Shown here in pieces: positions 1 through 10,420 of a DNA stretch of 64,000 nucleotides; the first letter of the stretch is position 1; each line of letters opens with the position of its first letter. Origin of the DNA: Uloborus plumipes (lineage: Eukaryota > Arthropoda > Arachnida > Araneae > Uloboridae). A program made the position numbers and the translations under genes. The stretch spans positions 1-64,000 of the forward strand of contig JAXGGA010002372.1 of the NCBI GenBank assembly GCA_038373865.1, given 5' to 3'. The notes below the pieces were generated by a model. That model was not told the DNA's origin. It saw nothing but the letters and a program-made list of their open reading frames with translations, and did not search any database.

Positions 1-10
1 TTCAAATCGA

Positions 11-72
11 TACCGGTTTTGAAATTTCCGGTACGATTTCATACCGGCATTAAAATTTCCAGTATGCTTTTC
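11..72. repeat. Short tandem repeat, 31-bp unit, two copies
   Basis: Two adjacent 31-bp units each run TACCGG, a T/A-rich stretch, TTTCC(A/G)GTA and a T-rich end. Degenerate CCAGTA/CTGGTA words continue to about position 125. No gene is visible in the first 150 bases. Confidence 0.5.
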
Positions 73-154
73 TTGTTTCCAGTATATATAATACTGGATC
101 TGGTATTATTTTGATACTGGTTTTTGGAATTTTTTCCAATAGGGTGTTGGTTAT

Positions 155-339
155 GATTGGGCCGTCCGTTGTGGGCTGATTGGTCAGTAGTCGGATTCGT
201 GACAGAAGGGTTCCAGGTTCGATGCCAGTTGGTAGAAGATCCATCGTGTTTAGTGATGGTGACTGGAGCATATTATTCCACATCAAGAAATGGTACAGTA
301 ATAGAGCAGGGGTTGCTCATCTCTTGGTCTGGGTCAATA
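155..339 (+). mobile_element. tRNA-derived SINE, 5' half (split by the foldback element)
   Basis: The head carries an A-box-like TGGGCTGATTGG and a perfect B-box GGTTCGATGCC, the internal RNA polymerase III promoter of a tRNA-derived SINE. The body aligns by eye with the SINE at 34267-34560: both have AGATCCA(T/C)CG, then (T/C)TG(A/T)TGGTG(A/G)CTGG, then GGTCTGGGTCAA or GGTTCTGGTTCAA. The alignment breaks at 337-339 and resumes at 2868, so the foldback element sits inside the SINE. The 76-codon open frame across it has no protein character. Confidence 0.7.
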
Positions 340-468
340 GTCCGTGGAGTTAGTGCAAACATATTTCATTTCCGGATACCAGTCTGAAATTTTATGTGGG
401 GCTTAAATTTACATAGGAGGACAAAAAAACTCCGGGAGACACCTGATCGGAGTTCAAGGTCATTCCGT

Positions 469-2030
469 GATGACGTCATCAAAATGGCCGCTTTTACAGG
501 TAAATACGTTCGTTTAACTGCTTAAAACTCCATCATAGATTGAAATATTGCAAAACTCAAATATATCATCTGAAAGCACTTTAAAAGAGCTATTTAGAAA
601 GATTTAATTTTTCTTTCTGAGGTAGAGTTCTCACCTGTAATGACGTCATCAAAATGGCCGCTTTTACAGGTAAATACGTTTGTTTAACTCCCCCTAAAAC
701 TCCATCATAGATTCAAATATTGCAAAACTCAAATATATCATCTGAAAGCTCTTTAAAAGAGCTATTTAAAAAGATTTAATTTTTCTTTCTAAGATCAAAG
801 GCCCACCTGTGATGACGTCATCAAAATGGCCGCTTTTACATGTAACTACGTTTGTTTAACTCCCCTTAAAACTCCATCATAGATTCAAATATTGCAAAAC
901 TCAAACGTATCATCTGAAAGCCCTTTAAAAGAGTTATTTAGAAAAAAATAATTTTTCTTTCTGAGGTCAAGGGCCCACCTGTAACGACATCATCAAAATG
1001 GCCGCTTTTACAGGTAAATACGCTTGTTTAACACCCCCTAAAACTCCATCATATAATTAAATATTTCAAAACTCAACTATATCATCTCAAAGCGCTTTAA
1101 AAGATCTATTTATAAAGATATAATTTTTCTTTCTGAGGTCAAGGGTTCACCTGTGATGACGTCATCAAAATGGTCGCTTTGCAGGTAAATACATTCGTTT
1201 AACTGCTTAAAACTCCATCATAGATTCAAATATTGCAAAACTCAAATAGATCATCTGAAAACTCTTTAAAAGAGCTATTTAGAAAGATTTATTTTTTCTT
1301 TCTAAGGTCAAGGGACCACCTGTGATGACGTCATCAATATGACCGCTTTTACAGGTAAATACGTTTGTTTAACTCCCTCTAAAACTCCATCATAGATTCA
1401 AATATTGCAAAACTCAAACGTATCATCTGAAAGCCCTTTAAAAGAGCTATCTAGAAAAACTTAATTTTTATTTCTAAGGTCAAGGGCCCACCTGTAATGA
1501 TGTCATCAAAATGGCCGCTTTTACAGGTAAATATGTTTGTTTAACTCCCCCTAAAACTCCATCATATATTCAGATATTGCAAAACTCAAATATATCAACT
1601 GAAAGCTCTTTAAAAGAGCTATTTAGAAAGATTTAATTTTTCTTTCTAAGGTCAAGGGCCCACCTGTGATAACGTCATCAAAATGGCCGCTTTTACAGGT
1701 AAATACGTTTGTTTAACTCCCCCTAAAACTCCATCATAGATTCAAATATTGCAAAACTCAAATATATCATCTAAAAGCTCTTTAAAAGAGCTATCTAGAA
1801 AGATTGAATTTTTCTTTCTAATTTAAAGGGCCCACCTGTGATGACATCATCAAAATGGCGGCTTTTACAGGTAAATACGTTCGTTTAACTCCCCCTAAAA
1901 CTCCATCATAGATTCAATTATTGCAAAACTCAAATATATCATCTGAAAGCCCTTTAAAAGAGCTGTTTAGAAAGATTTAATTTTTCTTTCTGAGGTCAAG
2001 GTCCCACCTGTAATGACGTCATCAAAATAG
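469..2030 (+). repeat. 172-bp tandem array, direct half (CRE-like motif in each unit)
   Basis: Units start near 469, 641, 814, 985, 1157, 1325, 1497, 1671, 1843 and 2013. Each has GATGACGTCATC, AATGGCCGCTTTTACAGG, CTCCATCATAGATTCAAAT, CTTTAAAAGAGCTATTTAG and GGTCAAGGGCCCACCTG. Several units have lost the perfect TGACGTCA (near 985, 1497, 1671, 1843). Copies otherwise look close, suggesting amplification or homogenisation. Confidence 0.85.
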
Positions 2031-2035
2031 CCTCA

Positions 2036-2735
2036 CATGACGTCATCACAGGTGGGCCCTTGACCTTAGAAAGAAAAATTAAATCTTTCTAGATAGCTCT
2101 TTTAAAGCGCTTTCAGATGATATAGTTGAGTTTTGCAATATTTAAATCTATGATGCAGTTTTAGGGGGAGTTAAACAAACGTATTTACCTGTAAAAGCGG
2201 CCATTTTGATGACGTCAGTACAGGTGGGACCTTGACCTCAGAAAAAAAATTAAATCTTTCTAAATAGCTCGTTTAAAGAGCTTTCAGATGATATATTTGA
2301 GTTTTGCAATATTTGAATCTATGGTGGAGTTTTAAGCAGTTAAACGAATGTATTTACTTGTAAAAGCGGCCATTTTGATGACGTCATCACGGGTGAGCCC
2401 TTGACCTCAGAAAGAAAAATTAAATCTTTTTAGATAGCTCTTTTAAAGCGCTTTCAGATGATATAGTTGAGTTTTGCAATATTTAAATCTATGATGCAGT
2501 TTTAGGGGGAGTTAAACAAACGTATTTACCTGTAAAAGCGGCCATTTTGATGACGTCATTACAGGTAGGCCCTTGACCTCAGAAAGAAAAATTAAATATT
2601 TCTAAATAGCTCTTTTAAAGAGCTTTCAGATGATACATTTGAGTTTTACAATATTTTAATCTATGATGGAGTTTTAAGCAATTAAACGAACGTATTACCT
2701 GTAAAAGCGGCCATCTTGATGACGTCATAACGGGA
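2036..2735 (-). repeat. 172-bp tandem array, inverted half
   Basis: The same unit as 469-2030 in reverse orientation, about four copies, with TGACGTCA-type motifs near 2040, 2209, 2380, 2551 and 2720. The two halves meet head to head near 2036, so the array could fold into an imperfect hairpin several hundred bases long. The left arm has more than twice as many units as the right. Confidence 0.85.
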
Positions 2736-2867
2736 GTTCATGACCCCTGATCAAGTGTCTCCCGGCGGTTTTTTGTTCTTATATATGTACCTAAGCTCTG
2801 TACTAAATTTCACACTGGTATCCGGAAGTGAAATATTTCGGCTGTTTTTGTCGCTAACTCCACAGAC

Positions 2868-2950
2868 TACAAAAAGCAGAACGCTTTTCAGGACGCCATC
2901 CAATGGGTTAAACCGGGTGTAGTAGTAGCTACGGGGACATTAGAGTGGGT
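2868..2950 (+). mobile_element. tRNA-derived SINE, 3' half
   Basis: The 3' half of the SINE begun at 155. CAGAACGCTTTTCAGGACGCC, GGGTTAAACC and GTAGCTACGGGGACATTAGAG parallel CAGAGCGCTCTTCAGGGCCC, GGTTAAACC and GTAGGTACGGGGGACCCTGG in the SINE at 34267. The outer end is uncertain because I found no clear target duplication. Confidence 0.65.
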
Positions 2951-3129
2951 GTCAGCTATGGTTCATTTGAACCAGGGTTTGTTTTAAATTTTATTTTAAT
3001 ACTAGTCTCAGTAATTATTGTTTCTTTACGATGAACAGTGTAAATAATGAAAACGTGCTATTTGTGTTAGACATTGGTGAAACGTTTTGCGCCTAAAAAT
3101 TGAATATATTTTAACTTAAAACGGAACAG

Positions 3130-3790
3130 AAATAAAACTAAAAAGATTCTTTTTCGAAGGCTCATAATATGAGTTAAATAAAACATTTATCTTAGAGTGA
3201 GATGTAAATATTTTAGTAAATTTAAAAGAAGTAAAACTAAATTCAGTGAAATGTTTTCCAAAATGTAGTTTGAATTCCATTTATTTCAATACTTTCCAGG
3301 TCTTAATCAAATATTACAAAATGCATACGTGCTTATGAAAGTTTCTTAAAATTTGATGAATAGCACAACCTTCAATTCCATTTCAACTTGTGCATATTTC
3401 TTAACTTGTTTGTTGAGAAAACTTTCGTTGAGTAGTTAACGCTCATGTTTATGAAGTTGAACTTCAATTCCACTCTAAGAAAGGATCTATTAGTCAACTA
3501 CTTTTACTCTAATTCTTTAAAGTTCTCTCATGCTCAACAGGAGTTAGTGATACATCGACAAATGTTGTAGGGAGCGTTTATGTCTGAAGTAATTCCCAAG
3601 CATTAGAAATGGCTCTTTAAAAACTTTGGAGCGAAGAGAATTTCGAGCTCTTTCGGAAAATTCTTTAAATCTTTCAAGCGGATTTTACAGAAAAGCAACT
3701 GATCTTCGGCTTATCACTTTTGAGACAACTCTGTTGCAGTATTTATTTATTGATTAAAATTCAATTTAGATACGCATTTTAAGAGGTATA
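3130..3790 (-). repeat. Dispersed repeat, copy 1 (inverted partner at 22156-23450)
   Basis: About 640 bp matches the reverse complement of 22156-22753 plus 23396-23450 along its length. Landmarks include GGAGCGTTTATGTCTGAAGT, CTTGGGAATTACTTCAGAC (reverse complement) and the AAATAAATACTGC end. Here CATATTATGAGC is continuous, whereas copy 2 is interrupted at that TA. There is no ORF and no recognisable terminus, so the class is unknown. The following 470 bp (3791-4262) are AT-rich with nothing recognised. Confidence 0.75.
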
Positions 3791-4264
3791 TCAGTTTAAA
3801 TTAAAAGTACTGAAAGTATGACGAAAACGTGCTTTGGCAGACCGGTAGGAGAACTATGAGCATAAGAACACGACAGCTCTTTTTTCTGAAAAACAAATGG
3901 AAAAAGAAGTCAAATTAGAGCCCTTTATTTGAAAAAAAAAAGTGCATTTCATATTTTAATGTTACTTTTTAAGCTTTGTTTTCTTTTAAAAGTATTCCAT
4001 ATCCATTTAAGTTATACTCAGAATATCATGGATGATGGATATTTGCTTTCCGATAATGCTTTGCATAATATTTTAATTTCTAAAAATCTATAGCAAAAGT
4101 TACCCAAAATACTTTTAAAAAATAACAGCAAAAAGTTAATTTATGTTGATCATTATAAAATATCAAAAACAACCTGAAAATTACAAGAACGCTCCATGCT
4201 TTTTTGTAAGAGATATCTAAATTAATTGTGTTCCCCACCCCCTCCATAAAGAAAGTTTTATTTA

Positions 4265-5154
4265 CAGGGTGCGCGCAGAAACTTGCTGATTTGAAAAGTC
4301 AATAAAAGAAAAAGTACTTCATGTATCAGTTTATTTCTTTTCATTAGATACCCGTTCTGAATTTTTATTTTAACTAGATTTAAAAATTACATCAGGCAAA
4401 TGGAGGTTCCCATCAATGATGCACTGATCTACCCTAAAATTGAAGTTTTGTTCCACTCTTTAGAGCATATCAACTGGGATGTTGGCGATAGCAAGCCGGA
4501 TGTTGTTCTTCAAGTGTTGAAGGGTTCGGGGCTTGTCGTTGTAAACGATCAATTTGAGATACCCCCCATAGAAAATAGTCGAAGGGTGTCAAATCTGGGG
4601 AGTGCGCCGGCCACGGTACGTCACCTCTCAAGGAGACATTTTCACTCAACTGTTGAACCATAGCTAGTTTGTAAGGATGCAACTGGAATTCTTTGTGAAA
4701 AATTCGTTTCAGTGTGCTATCAGAAATTCCCAGAGCGTGTCTAGGGGCCGAACGCCTGGGAAAGCGCAAAAACGACTCCCTCACTTTCTCGACTTTTTGT
4801 GAAGTTCTGGAAATCCGTTGACCTCCTGGGCCTTTTTTTGTTACACTCCCACTTTCCCTGAATGTTTTCATCCACAAAACAGTCGATTCTCGGATAGGAA
4901 TGGGACCCCCGGGCTGAATTTTGAACCAAGTTCGGAAAGAACCTTTAGTGGCAACCACTGAAAGAGTATATGAAAAGTAAGCTTCGGCGACAAATGCTCG
5001 CTCCTCCTTTGTCCAACGCATGGCGACAACTAAATTGTAAGATAACAAAATTTCAGGGCCCCCACTTTAAAATGAGACTCTCTTCACTCCTTTCTGATCA
5101 CTCCTTGCTAATAAGCATCCAGTTGAAATCAGAAAGTTTCTCTGCTGCACCCTG
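4265..5154 (-). mobile_element. Internally deleted mariner-like element
   Basis: Inverted ends are CAGGGTGCGCGCAGAAACTT on the left and CAGGGTGCAGCAGAGAAACTT on the right (reverse complement), each bordered by TA (4263-4264 and 5155-5156). At 890 bp it is shorter than a typical 1.3-kb mariner. The transposase remnant on the minus strand lacks its middle. Confidence 0.85.
4380..5048 (-). pseudogene. mariner-family transposase remnant (HTH plus last Asp motif)
   Basis: Mariner-type transposases bind the inverted ends and cut and paste the element using a D,D,D catalytic triad. An N-terminal helix-turn-helix block (WTKEERAFVAEAYF, then TVLWMKTFRESGSVTKK, then a GISDSTLKRIFHKEF second helix unit, residues about 10-120) resembles the arthropod DUF4817 group. 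It is fused directly to the C-terminal SPDLTPFDYFLWG motif carrying the third catalytic residue. The region with the first two aspartates, roughly half the usual 340-350 residues, is missing. A frameshift follows FLWG, and the other frame continues with KPRTLQHLKNNIRLAIANIP to about 4380. It cannot be active. The likely start is the ATG nine codons into the open frame, just before the conserved WTKEE. Confidence 0.85.
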
Positions 5155-5156
5155 TA

Positions 5157-7380
5157 AAATAATTGATTTAAACGCATTATTTTCCTCCTAAAGTCATTTC
5201 CTAAATGTTACTTTTCCTTTTGAACATTTTTTAAAAATATTCATACAACACATAAAGAATGATGAAAAAATTAATTCGGATACTTTATTTGTCCATAGAA
5301 ATCAAAAATAATGAAAGTAATTAAAGCCCGCATTTCAATTATTCTTCATATGAGGAAAGAAAATTCATCTCCTTGGCAATTTATGTTTATTTTCCTGGAA
5401 ATGCATTTTCTTGCAGATATTTTCCCTATGGACGATAACCACTTTCCCTTTTCGTTGTTTTGTGTTTTAAAGCATTTAATTCCCTTAAGTGGTAAGAAAA
5501 GTTATTACTAATAATTACTTCTGCGTCCGGGGAACGTTATGAAAAATTACATTCGGAAATAATCTACTTAAATATGTTCCTTTTCAAAATGAAACTTCAA
5601 AAATATTTGCATGTAATTTATATTCCACATTTGAGAATGTTTTTATTATTAAATTAGTAATTCATGTTTTTTTAAAATAAAATGATAAAATAAATTTTAT
5701 TAAACTATCGTATTTGACTACCGCTCGTCCTTAATACCGTTTACTTATAATATATTTGATATAGCTAGTGCAAAAGAAAATATTTGAAAATGAGAAATAT
5801 ATGATAAAATGTTGTTGAAAGTTTCATTCATGTAATAATTAAAATGTTTGCAGAAATAACAATCAAGTCGTCAAAAACGCTAAATATAAACATCTGTTTA
5901 ATTTTAAAAATTTGGTTTCAAGTATTTTGTTTTTTGTTTACCCGTTTAGTTTCTGGAAACGTTTTAAACCATATCATGCGATATTAAAAAAAAACACACA
6001 TTTTTCATGTTTTAAATAATGCATCTTACTTGTAAGGTATAACTATAACTTTCAAGTATTTGGACGTAATCTTAAAGCTTTTAAAACCTTTTACTTAAAA
6101 TGGTGTCTGTGTTTGCTTTATTCGTTCTTATTTACATTTTTTTGTTCATTGTCAGACTAAATTCTTGGCATGAAAACACAGCAGCTTATTTGTGTTAATT
6201 CATTTATGTACCAATTCACATACCACTTTCTTTTACATCCATTAACTTTTTTCCTCTACAATTTATTCATTTCTTTTGTGGCCTTCTCTTTAGATTTTTC
6301 CTTGACTCATTAAGATGTGTTAATTGTTTATATTGATTCATTTGTTCACTTATTATTCTTATTCGTGCTTTTTTGTCCTCCACATTCTTGGATGATTCAT
6401 GGTCTGTTTCCCAACCGGATCCAGCCTTAGTCATAGACTACACTTTACCACAACTATTGGCTTTAGGGGTTGGACGAGGTTCTGAAGTCAACTATTCTTC
6501 AATCAAGAGCCGAGCAATCACTAGTCCAGTTCCCTTCCTCATCCCAGATGGAAACTTAGAAGGTTTTTTGCCTTCAGTTACGAGTCCAGTACCTTAAACA
6601 TCAGGAAACCACGTCCGCCCCTGTTAGATTCCCAAATCATCGTTTGGAGCCATCTTCAACGAATCAGAAGTCTTCAATCGGCGATTGGATTGTTGGACAT
6701 ATGTTCGAAACGGTTTCTAAATGAGACACTAGAGTTGTTCGTTAAGCTTTTGATTTTCGTCATCATAGTGTTTGTTTTATGCTCTCTAAATTATTTTAGG
6801 CTTATGGTTCTACACCTTGGGACAAAAATATTTCAATCTTCTATTTTCCTATCTTCAGTCATTACCATCGCATTGGATATTCATCTTTAATTTTTTTCTG
6901 AAAAATCTAGTCTGTACCTTACTTATTTATAAGTTTTAGAATCTTTAAATTTCCATGATTTATAAATAAGTACAAGTAATCTAAATTTCACTACTCATTG
7001 CTCAAATTTATAATGATGAGAAAAAGTACCAAAGAAGGTGATAAATCAGAATTGGCATGTTAATATACATGTGTTGGTTTACTTCGTAACTTAGAAATAA
7101 TAATTAGAAAAAAAGAAGACAGCAGTTTAGGAACATAAATTGTTGTCTAGAATTGAGATTTGACTAAAATTTTGAATCCAAACAAAACTTTCCTTTTTAT
7201 TTTTTTTAAAAGAAAACTTGTGAAATTCCTTCTTTTTTAATACAAAATGTTGTCTTCCAACTAAACCATCTGATAAAGCAATCAATTCGGAATAGTTCCA
7301 TTTCGGAAAATATCTAATTTTTAATTAACTAAATTCAAATGATTATAAAGAATAAAAGAGAAAGAAAAAGGCAATTGAAT
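5157..7380. other. Gene-free AT-rich stretch
   Basis: Mostly low-complexity AT-rich sequence. The segment 6363-6700 is less AT-rich and could be a decayed coding fragment. Its open frames contain SSIKSRAITSPVP in one frame and NHRLEPSSTNQKSSIGDW in another, but I recognise no family. No repeat partner was found in the window. Confidence 0.4.
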
Positions 7381-7394
7381 ATCAATGCATATAT

Positions 7395-7790
7395 ATGCAC
7401 ACTCAAAAAAATATTTCCAAAACTCTAAAACTATTCGTCTACCATACAAACATCAGACTCAAACACTTCGTACAAACACAAAAGATCCTTCGCAAACTAT
7501 TCGAAGAAAAAGGGGCTGAAAGAACCGGCTTGAATACACACGGTGCAATCTCTCTGTCAAATGCATCTCATCGCATAAGGAGTATTGACTTAGTCAATAC
7601 CGTATGTGATACTGACGCTAAGCTCCGAGGAAAGGGGGATGAGGATGACGTTAATGCGTACGTCGGGAGATTTTGGGATCCACACAATCCCAGGACTTCC
7701 TATGCAAATATCGGAATGTGTCATTTTTCTTACGGCCAAAGAGTGAGGAATGCAGAGTATAAGGAATGGTCTTTGGTGAAGGATCTTTAA
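7395..7790 (+). CDS. Hypothetical ORF, 131 codons, unrecognised
   Basis: This is the longest ATG-initiated frame here that is not explained by a tandem repeat, a microsatellite or a transposase. The base composition of 7500-7780 is clearly less AT-rich than its flanks. The predicted product is basic at the N terminus (residues 1-45), then polar, with an acidic GKGDEDD segment near residue 82 and an aromatic, Gly/Asn-rich C terminus (RFWDPHNPRTSYANIGM). I see no signal peptide, membrane segment or known motif. No repeat copy occurs in the window. It could be an exon extended by chance, a fragment of a captured gene, or a chance ORF. The ATG is the first in the frame, and TAA ends it. An AP-1-like TGACTTAGTCA lies inside at about 7587. 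Confidence 0.25.
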   Translation: MHTQKNISKTLKLFVYHTNIRLKHFVQTQKILRKLFEEKGAERTGLNTHGAISLSNASHRIRSIDLVNTVCDTDAKLRGKGDEDDVNAYVGRFWDPHNPRTSYANIGMCHFSYGQRVRNAEYKEWSLVKDL

Positions 7791-7799
7791 AAAGGCAAG

Positions 7800-8660
7800 T
7801 ATATGGCGGTAGATTTTTATTTTCATGAAATACTTTTCTTGGTTGTTTGATAACCTGAAACATTTCATGCACGGAGATCAAAAAATGAGTTTACATTTGA
7901 TAAATAAATAATGCGCGAAATAATGCATGTAGATATTTATATATGGACACACAGGCTTGAAATAATGTAGAATTTTAGAGTAACAACGAAAAAAAAAAAT
8001 GTTAATAAATTAAATTTAAATAATTCTTCATTTAAAACAATCATTTTTAGATGATTAAAAATCGCCAACCATAAAAAACACCAATATCTGCAATATTACT
8101 TACGGACCAAAAAATTAAATTAACCCCTTCCAATGAAATACATGAAGCACAAATTAAAAATTTAAATTTTATCCTTTTAACTTGCTTAGTACCTTTGCAC
8201 ATGTTCCAGCTGTAAGCGAAGTCTAAGGTTTTAATAATTTATAACAATTCGGTTTAAATTTTCTTCAGATTGCCTTATTTTTTTTTTAAACATCGTTAGT
8301 ATTTCATCCCTTCTTATAATTTGAGCTTTACTTTCCCTTTTTTGTATGAGATCCGACTTAGCTCGACCTACTTTTATTGATTTTTCTCATAGATTATACA
8401 TAAAAGATTAGGAAAAAACATTAGCAGCACTATGAGATATTGTTGTTTAAGCAAATGTGGTCTAATCATGCGGTTCTCGCAATTTAAATTTGCCGTTATT
8501 GAGTAATTCTGAAAGTATCTTTGAATTTTGCAAGAATCAGAAAATTTTCCGCAGATTTAAAATAATTCGAAACAGAGCTGAAATGTCTCGCAAATGACGC
8601 TTATACATCAACATATTTTCGCATTAAAATGGTTATGTGATTAAGAAATTTCGGTCCTTG
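7800..8660. other. Gene-free AT-rich stretch
   Basis: AT-rich sequence with poly-A and poly-T runs. I see no repeat copy, RNA gene or coding signal. Confidence 0.4.
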
Positions 8661-8662
8661 AA

Positions 8663-8916
8663 GGGCTTGGTAGATGAAAGGGTTATCTGACAAAACAGAA
8701 ATTGCGAGTAATTAAAGTTCAAAGTTCAAAGTTTTATTTTTACAGTTCTTGCGGCTTTTTTTGTTTTCCGGTTTTGTCGTTAGTGTGCGTATGAAATTGG
8801 TCTAATGACATCTACTTTTTTATTTACCAAGTTTCATTTGATTACCTGTTTCCATTGCTACCATTGTCCAGAGTGTTCATTTTTTTAATTAACGTAACCC
8901 CTTCATCCTCCAAGCC
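8663..8916. mobile_element. MITE, GGCTTGG-ended family (intact copy)
   Basis: Inverted ends are GGGCTTGGTAGATGAAAGGG on the left and GGCTTGGAGGATGAAGGGG on the right (reverse complement), 254 bp apart. The reverse complement of the interior matches both halves of the interrupted copy at 55572-56684, for example GACCAATTTCATACGCACAC, CAGTTCTTGCGGCTTTTT-type sequence and CTCGCAATTTCTGTTTTGTC. The target duplication is unclear and the superfamily is not assigned. Confidence 0.7.
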
Positions 8917-9147
8917 GTTTAATTAAGAGCCTTTAAAATATTCGGCCAAAAATTTGCATTAATTTTCAGCCTTCTACCAAATTTCTTTTCTTCATTTGAA
9001 GATACCTGCATAAAATCTACAGAATTGCTTAAATTTTAAAAATGCGACAACCAGTTAGACCACTTTTGCTTAGACAGCCTTATGCCGTTCTGTTTGTAAT
9101 ATTTTGATCTACACTTCTCTACTAATAATAAAGCTGAAGGTGGTTCT

Positions 9148-9190
9148 GTCTGTCCTTCTTTCTTTCTTTCTTTCTGTCTGTCTGTCTGTT
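9148..9190 (+). repeat. (CTTT)n/(CTGT)n microsatellite
   Basis: TTTC/CTTT repeats pass directly into CTGT repeats at the Helitron's 5' end. The fragment at 30481 has a shorter version at the same place, so the tract belongs to the element family. Confidence 0.8.
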
Positions 9191-9648
9191 ACGCGCGTAG
9201 CGCCAAAACCGTTCGGTCGATTTTCATGCCACTTGGCACAAAATTAGTTTGTAGCATGTAGTTTTGCACCTCGAAGCGATTTTTCGAAAATTCCATTTCG
9301 TTCTTTTTCTATTCGAATTCTTAGCGGAAATTCGATAAAATAGGGAAGAAATATTTCACACACATTTTCAAGTCTTATATCATTCGAAAGCTTGGAATTT
9401 TCTGCACAAAATGAAGTTTTTTCGAAGTTTCTACGATCATCAGGAGAGCTGTAACAATTGTTTTTAGAATCCCGAAATTCAAGGCTTACCTTCAGTAAAG
9501 CAAGCCAAACGATTCTAAAATGGTTGAACTTTAGAATAAAATTTGTTTGAAAAGAGAGATAAAATGAATTATTTTATCAACGGAAATCAATTTTTCATGT
9601 TGTTACTATGGTTACGTGTTCATACTTATTTTTGTTTCTTTCTTTTTC

Positions 9649-9941
9649 CAGGGTTGCCAGCGTCTATCTTCGTAGGCTACGGCCAGACGTAGTATTTTTG
9701 ATTCTACGGTAGTATTTTTTCGGCCCAAATAAGGAGCGTAGTATGTTTCTGGCAACCCTGTTTCCAATACACTAATGACTTAATTAAAAGATTTGGCGGA
9801 TTTTTTTTTTTTTTTTCATTTTCATAGATTTCGCATTTCAGCAACATTGATTTTGGCAACGTTTGGAAACAGTAGTATTTTGTAATATTTTTTTTAGAGG
9901 AGGCGTAGTTTTTTTTTTGTTCCAATTCTCTGGCAACCCTG
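9649..9941. mobile_element. hAT-like MITE with 8-bp target duplication
   Basis: The ends are CAGGGTTGCCAG on the left and CTGGCAACCCTG on the right, flanked by the exact 8-bp direct repeat TCTTTTTC (9641-9648 and 9942-9949). CAGGG-type ends with 8-bp duplications are typical of hAT transposons. A third copy of the end motif lies inside at 9749-9760, so the element may be a fusion of two copies or may have gained a false end. No ORF has hAT features. Confidence 0.8.
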
Positions 9942-10400
9942 TCTTTTTCCCGGTGAAGCGGTGAAGATGCTTTGGGACCCTGCTTGGCGCGTTTTCAAAA
10001 AGTCAACTACGCCAAATAGCTAGGGTTACCACGCTTGGCGCGCCTATCGTTCATTTAGCGAGAAAAGGGTACCTAAAGCACAGATTAACGAAATATCGTA
10101 TCAATTGCGATATTGCATCGTTTTTTTAAAGTGTTTCATTTCGGAAAATGTATTGTTTTGTTTTTTAAGCTAGGAAAGAAAACTTTCTTCTTCTCTTAAA
10201 CTTTGGTAAGATTTCTGTTGGTTCCTGTTATCAACAAAATTGTTCTTATTTTCTCTTTTGGCTTATTTTTGTCCATCTCCCTTGGGGTTGCATTCGAATG
10301 TTCCAAGGGGGTGTTTTACCCCATTTGTCGGGTAAATCAGTGTTTTCAATGCAAGGTGATATGAATTGGTTAACAAAAGTGATATGAATTGGCGCGACCA

Positions 10401-10420
10401 CTTGGCGATATATCGCCAAG
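10401..10420. repeat. Perfect 20-bp palindrome
   Basis: CTTGGCGATATATCGCCAAG is a perfect palindrome. The TTGGCGA/TCGCCAA word recurs nearby (10390-10455) and twice at 24080-24112, so it may belong to a small repeat family. Confidence 0.8.

Larger units (their letters stand above)
340..2867. mobile_element. Foldback DNA element built of 172-bp repeats
   Basis: Long inverted ends start GTCCGTGGAGTTAG on the left and GTCTGTGGAGTTAG on the right (reverse complement). They continue through matching CCGGATACCAG and CCGGGAGACAC blocks. TA flanks both sides (338-339 and 2868-2869), as expected of a Tc1/mariner-like insertion. The uninterrupted SINE at 34267 supports these boundaries. Between the ends lie about ten direct 172-bp units, then about four inverted ones, meeting near 2036. 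No transposase is encoded, so the element is non-autonomous. Confidence 0.75.

Noticed and set aside
469..2735. CRISPR-like regularly spaced repeat
   Set aside because: The units are adjacent 172-bp tandem repeats without unique spacers, half of them inverted, in a eukaryotic sequence.
340..2867. A centromeric alpha-satellite-like array, because the unit is about 171 bp
   Set aside because: The array has transposon-like ends, TA flanks and an inversion at its centre. The length match is coincidental.
6363..6890. Possible retroelement polyprotein fragment
   Set aside because: Less AT-rich and partly protein-like in two frames, but no protease, RT, integrase or zinc-knuckle motif could be seen.
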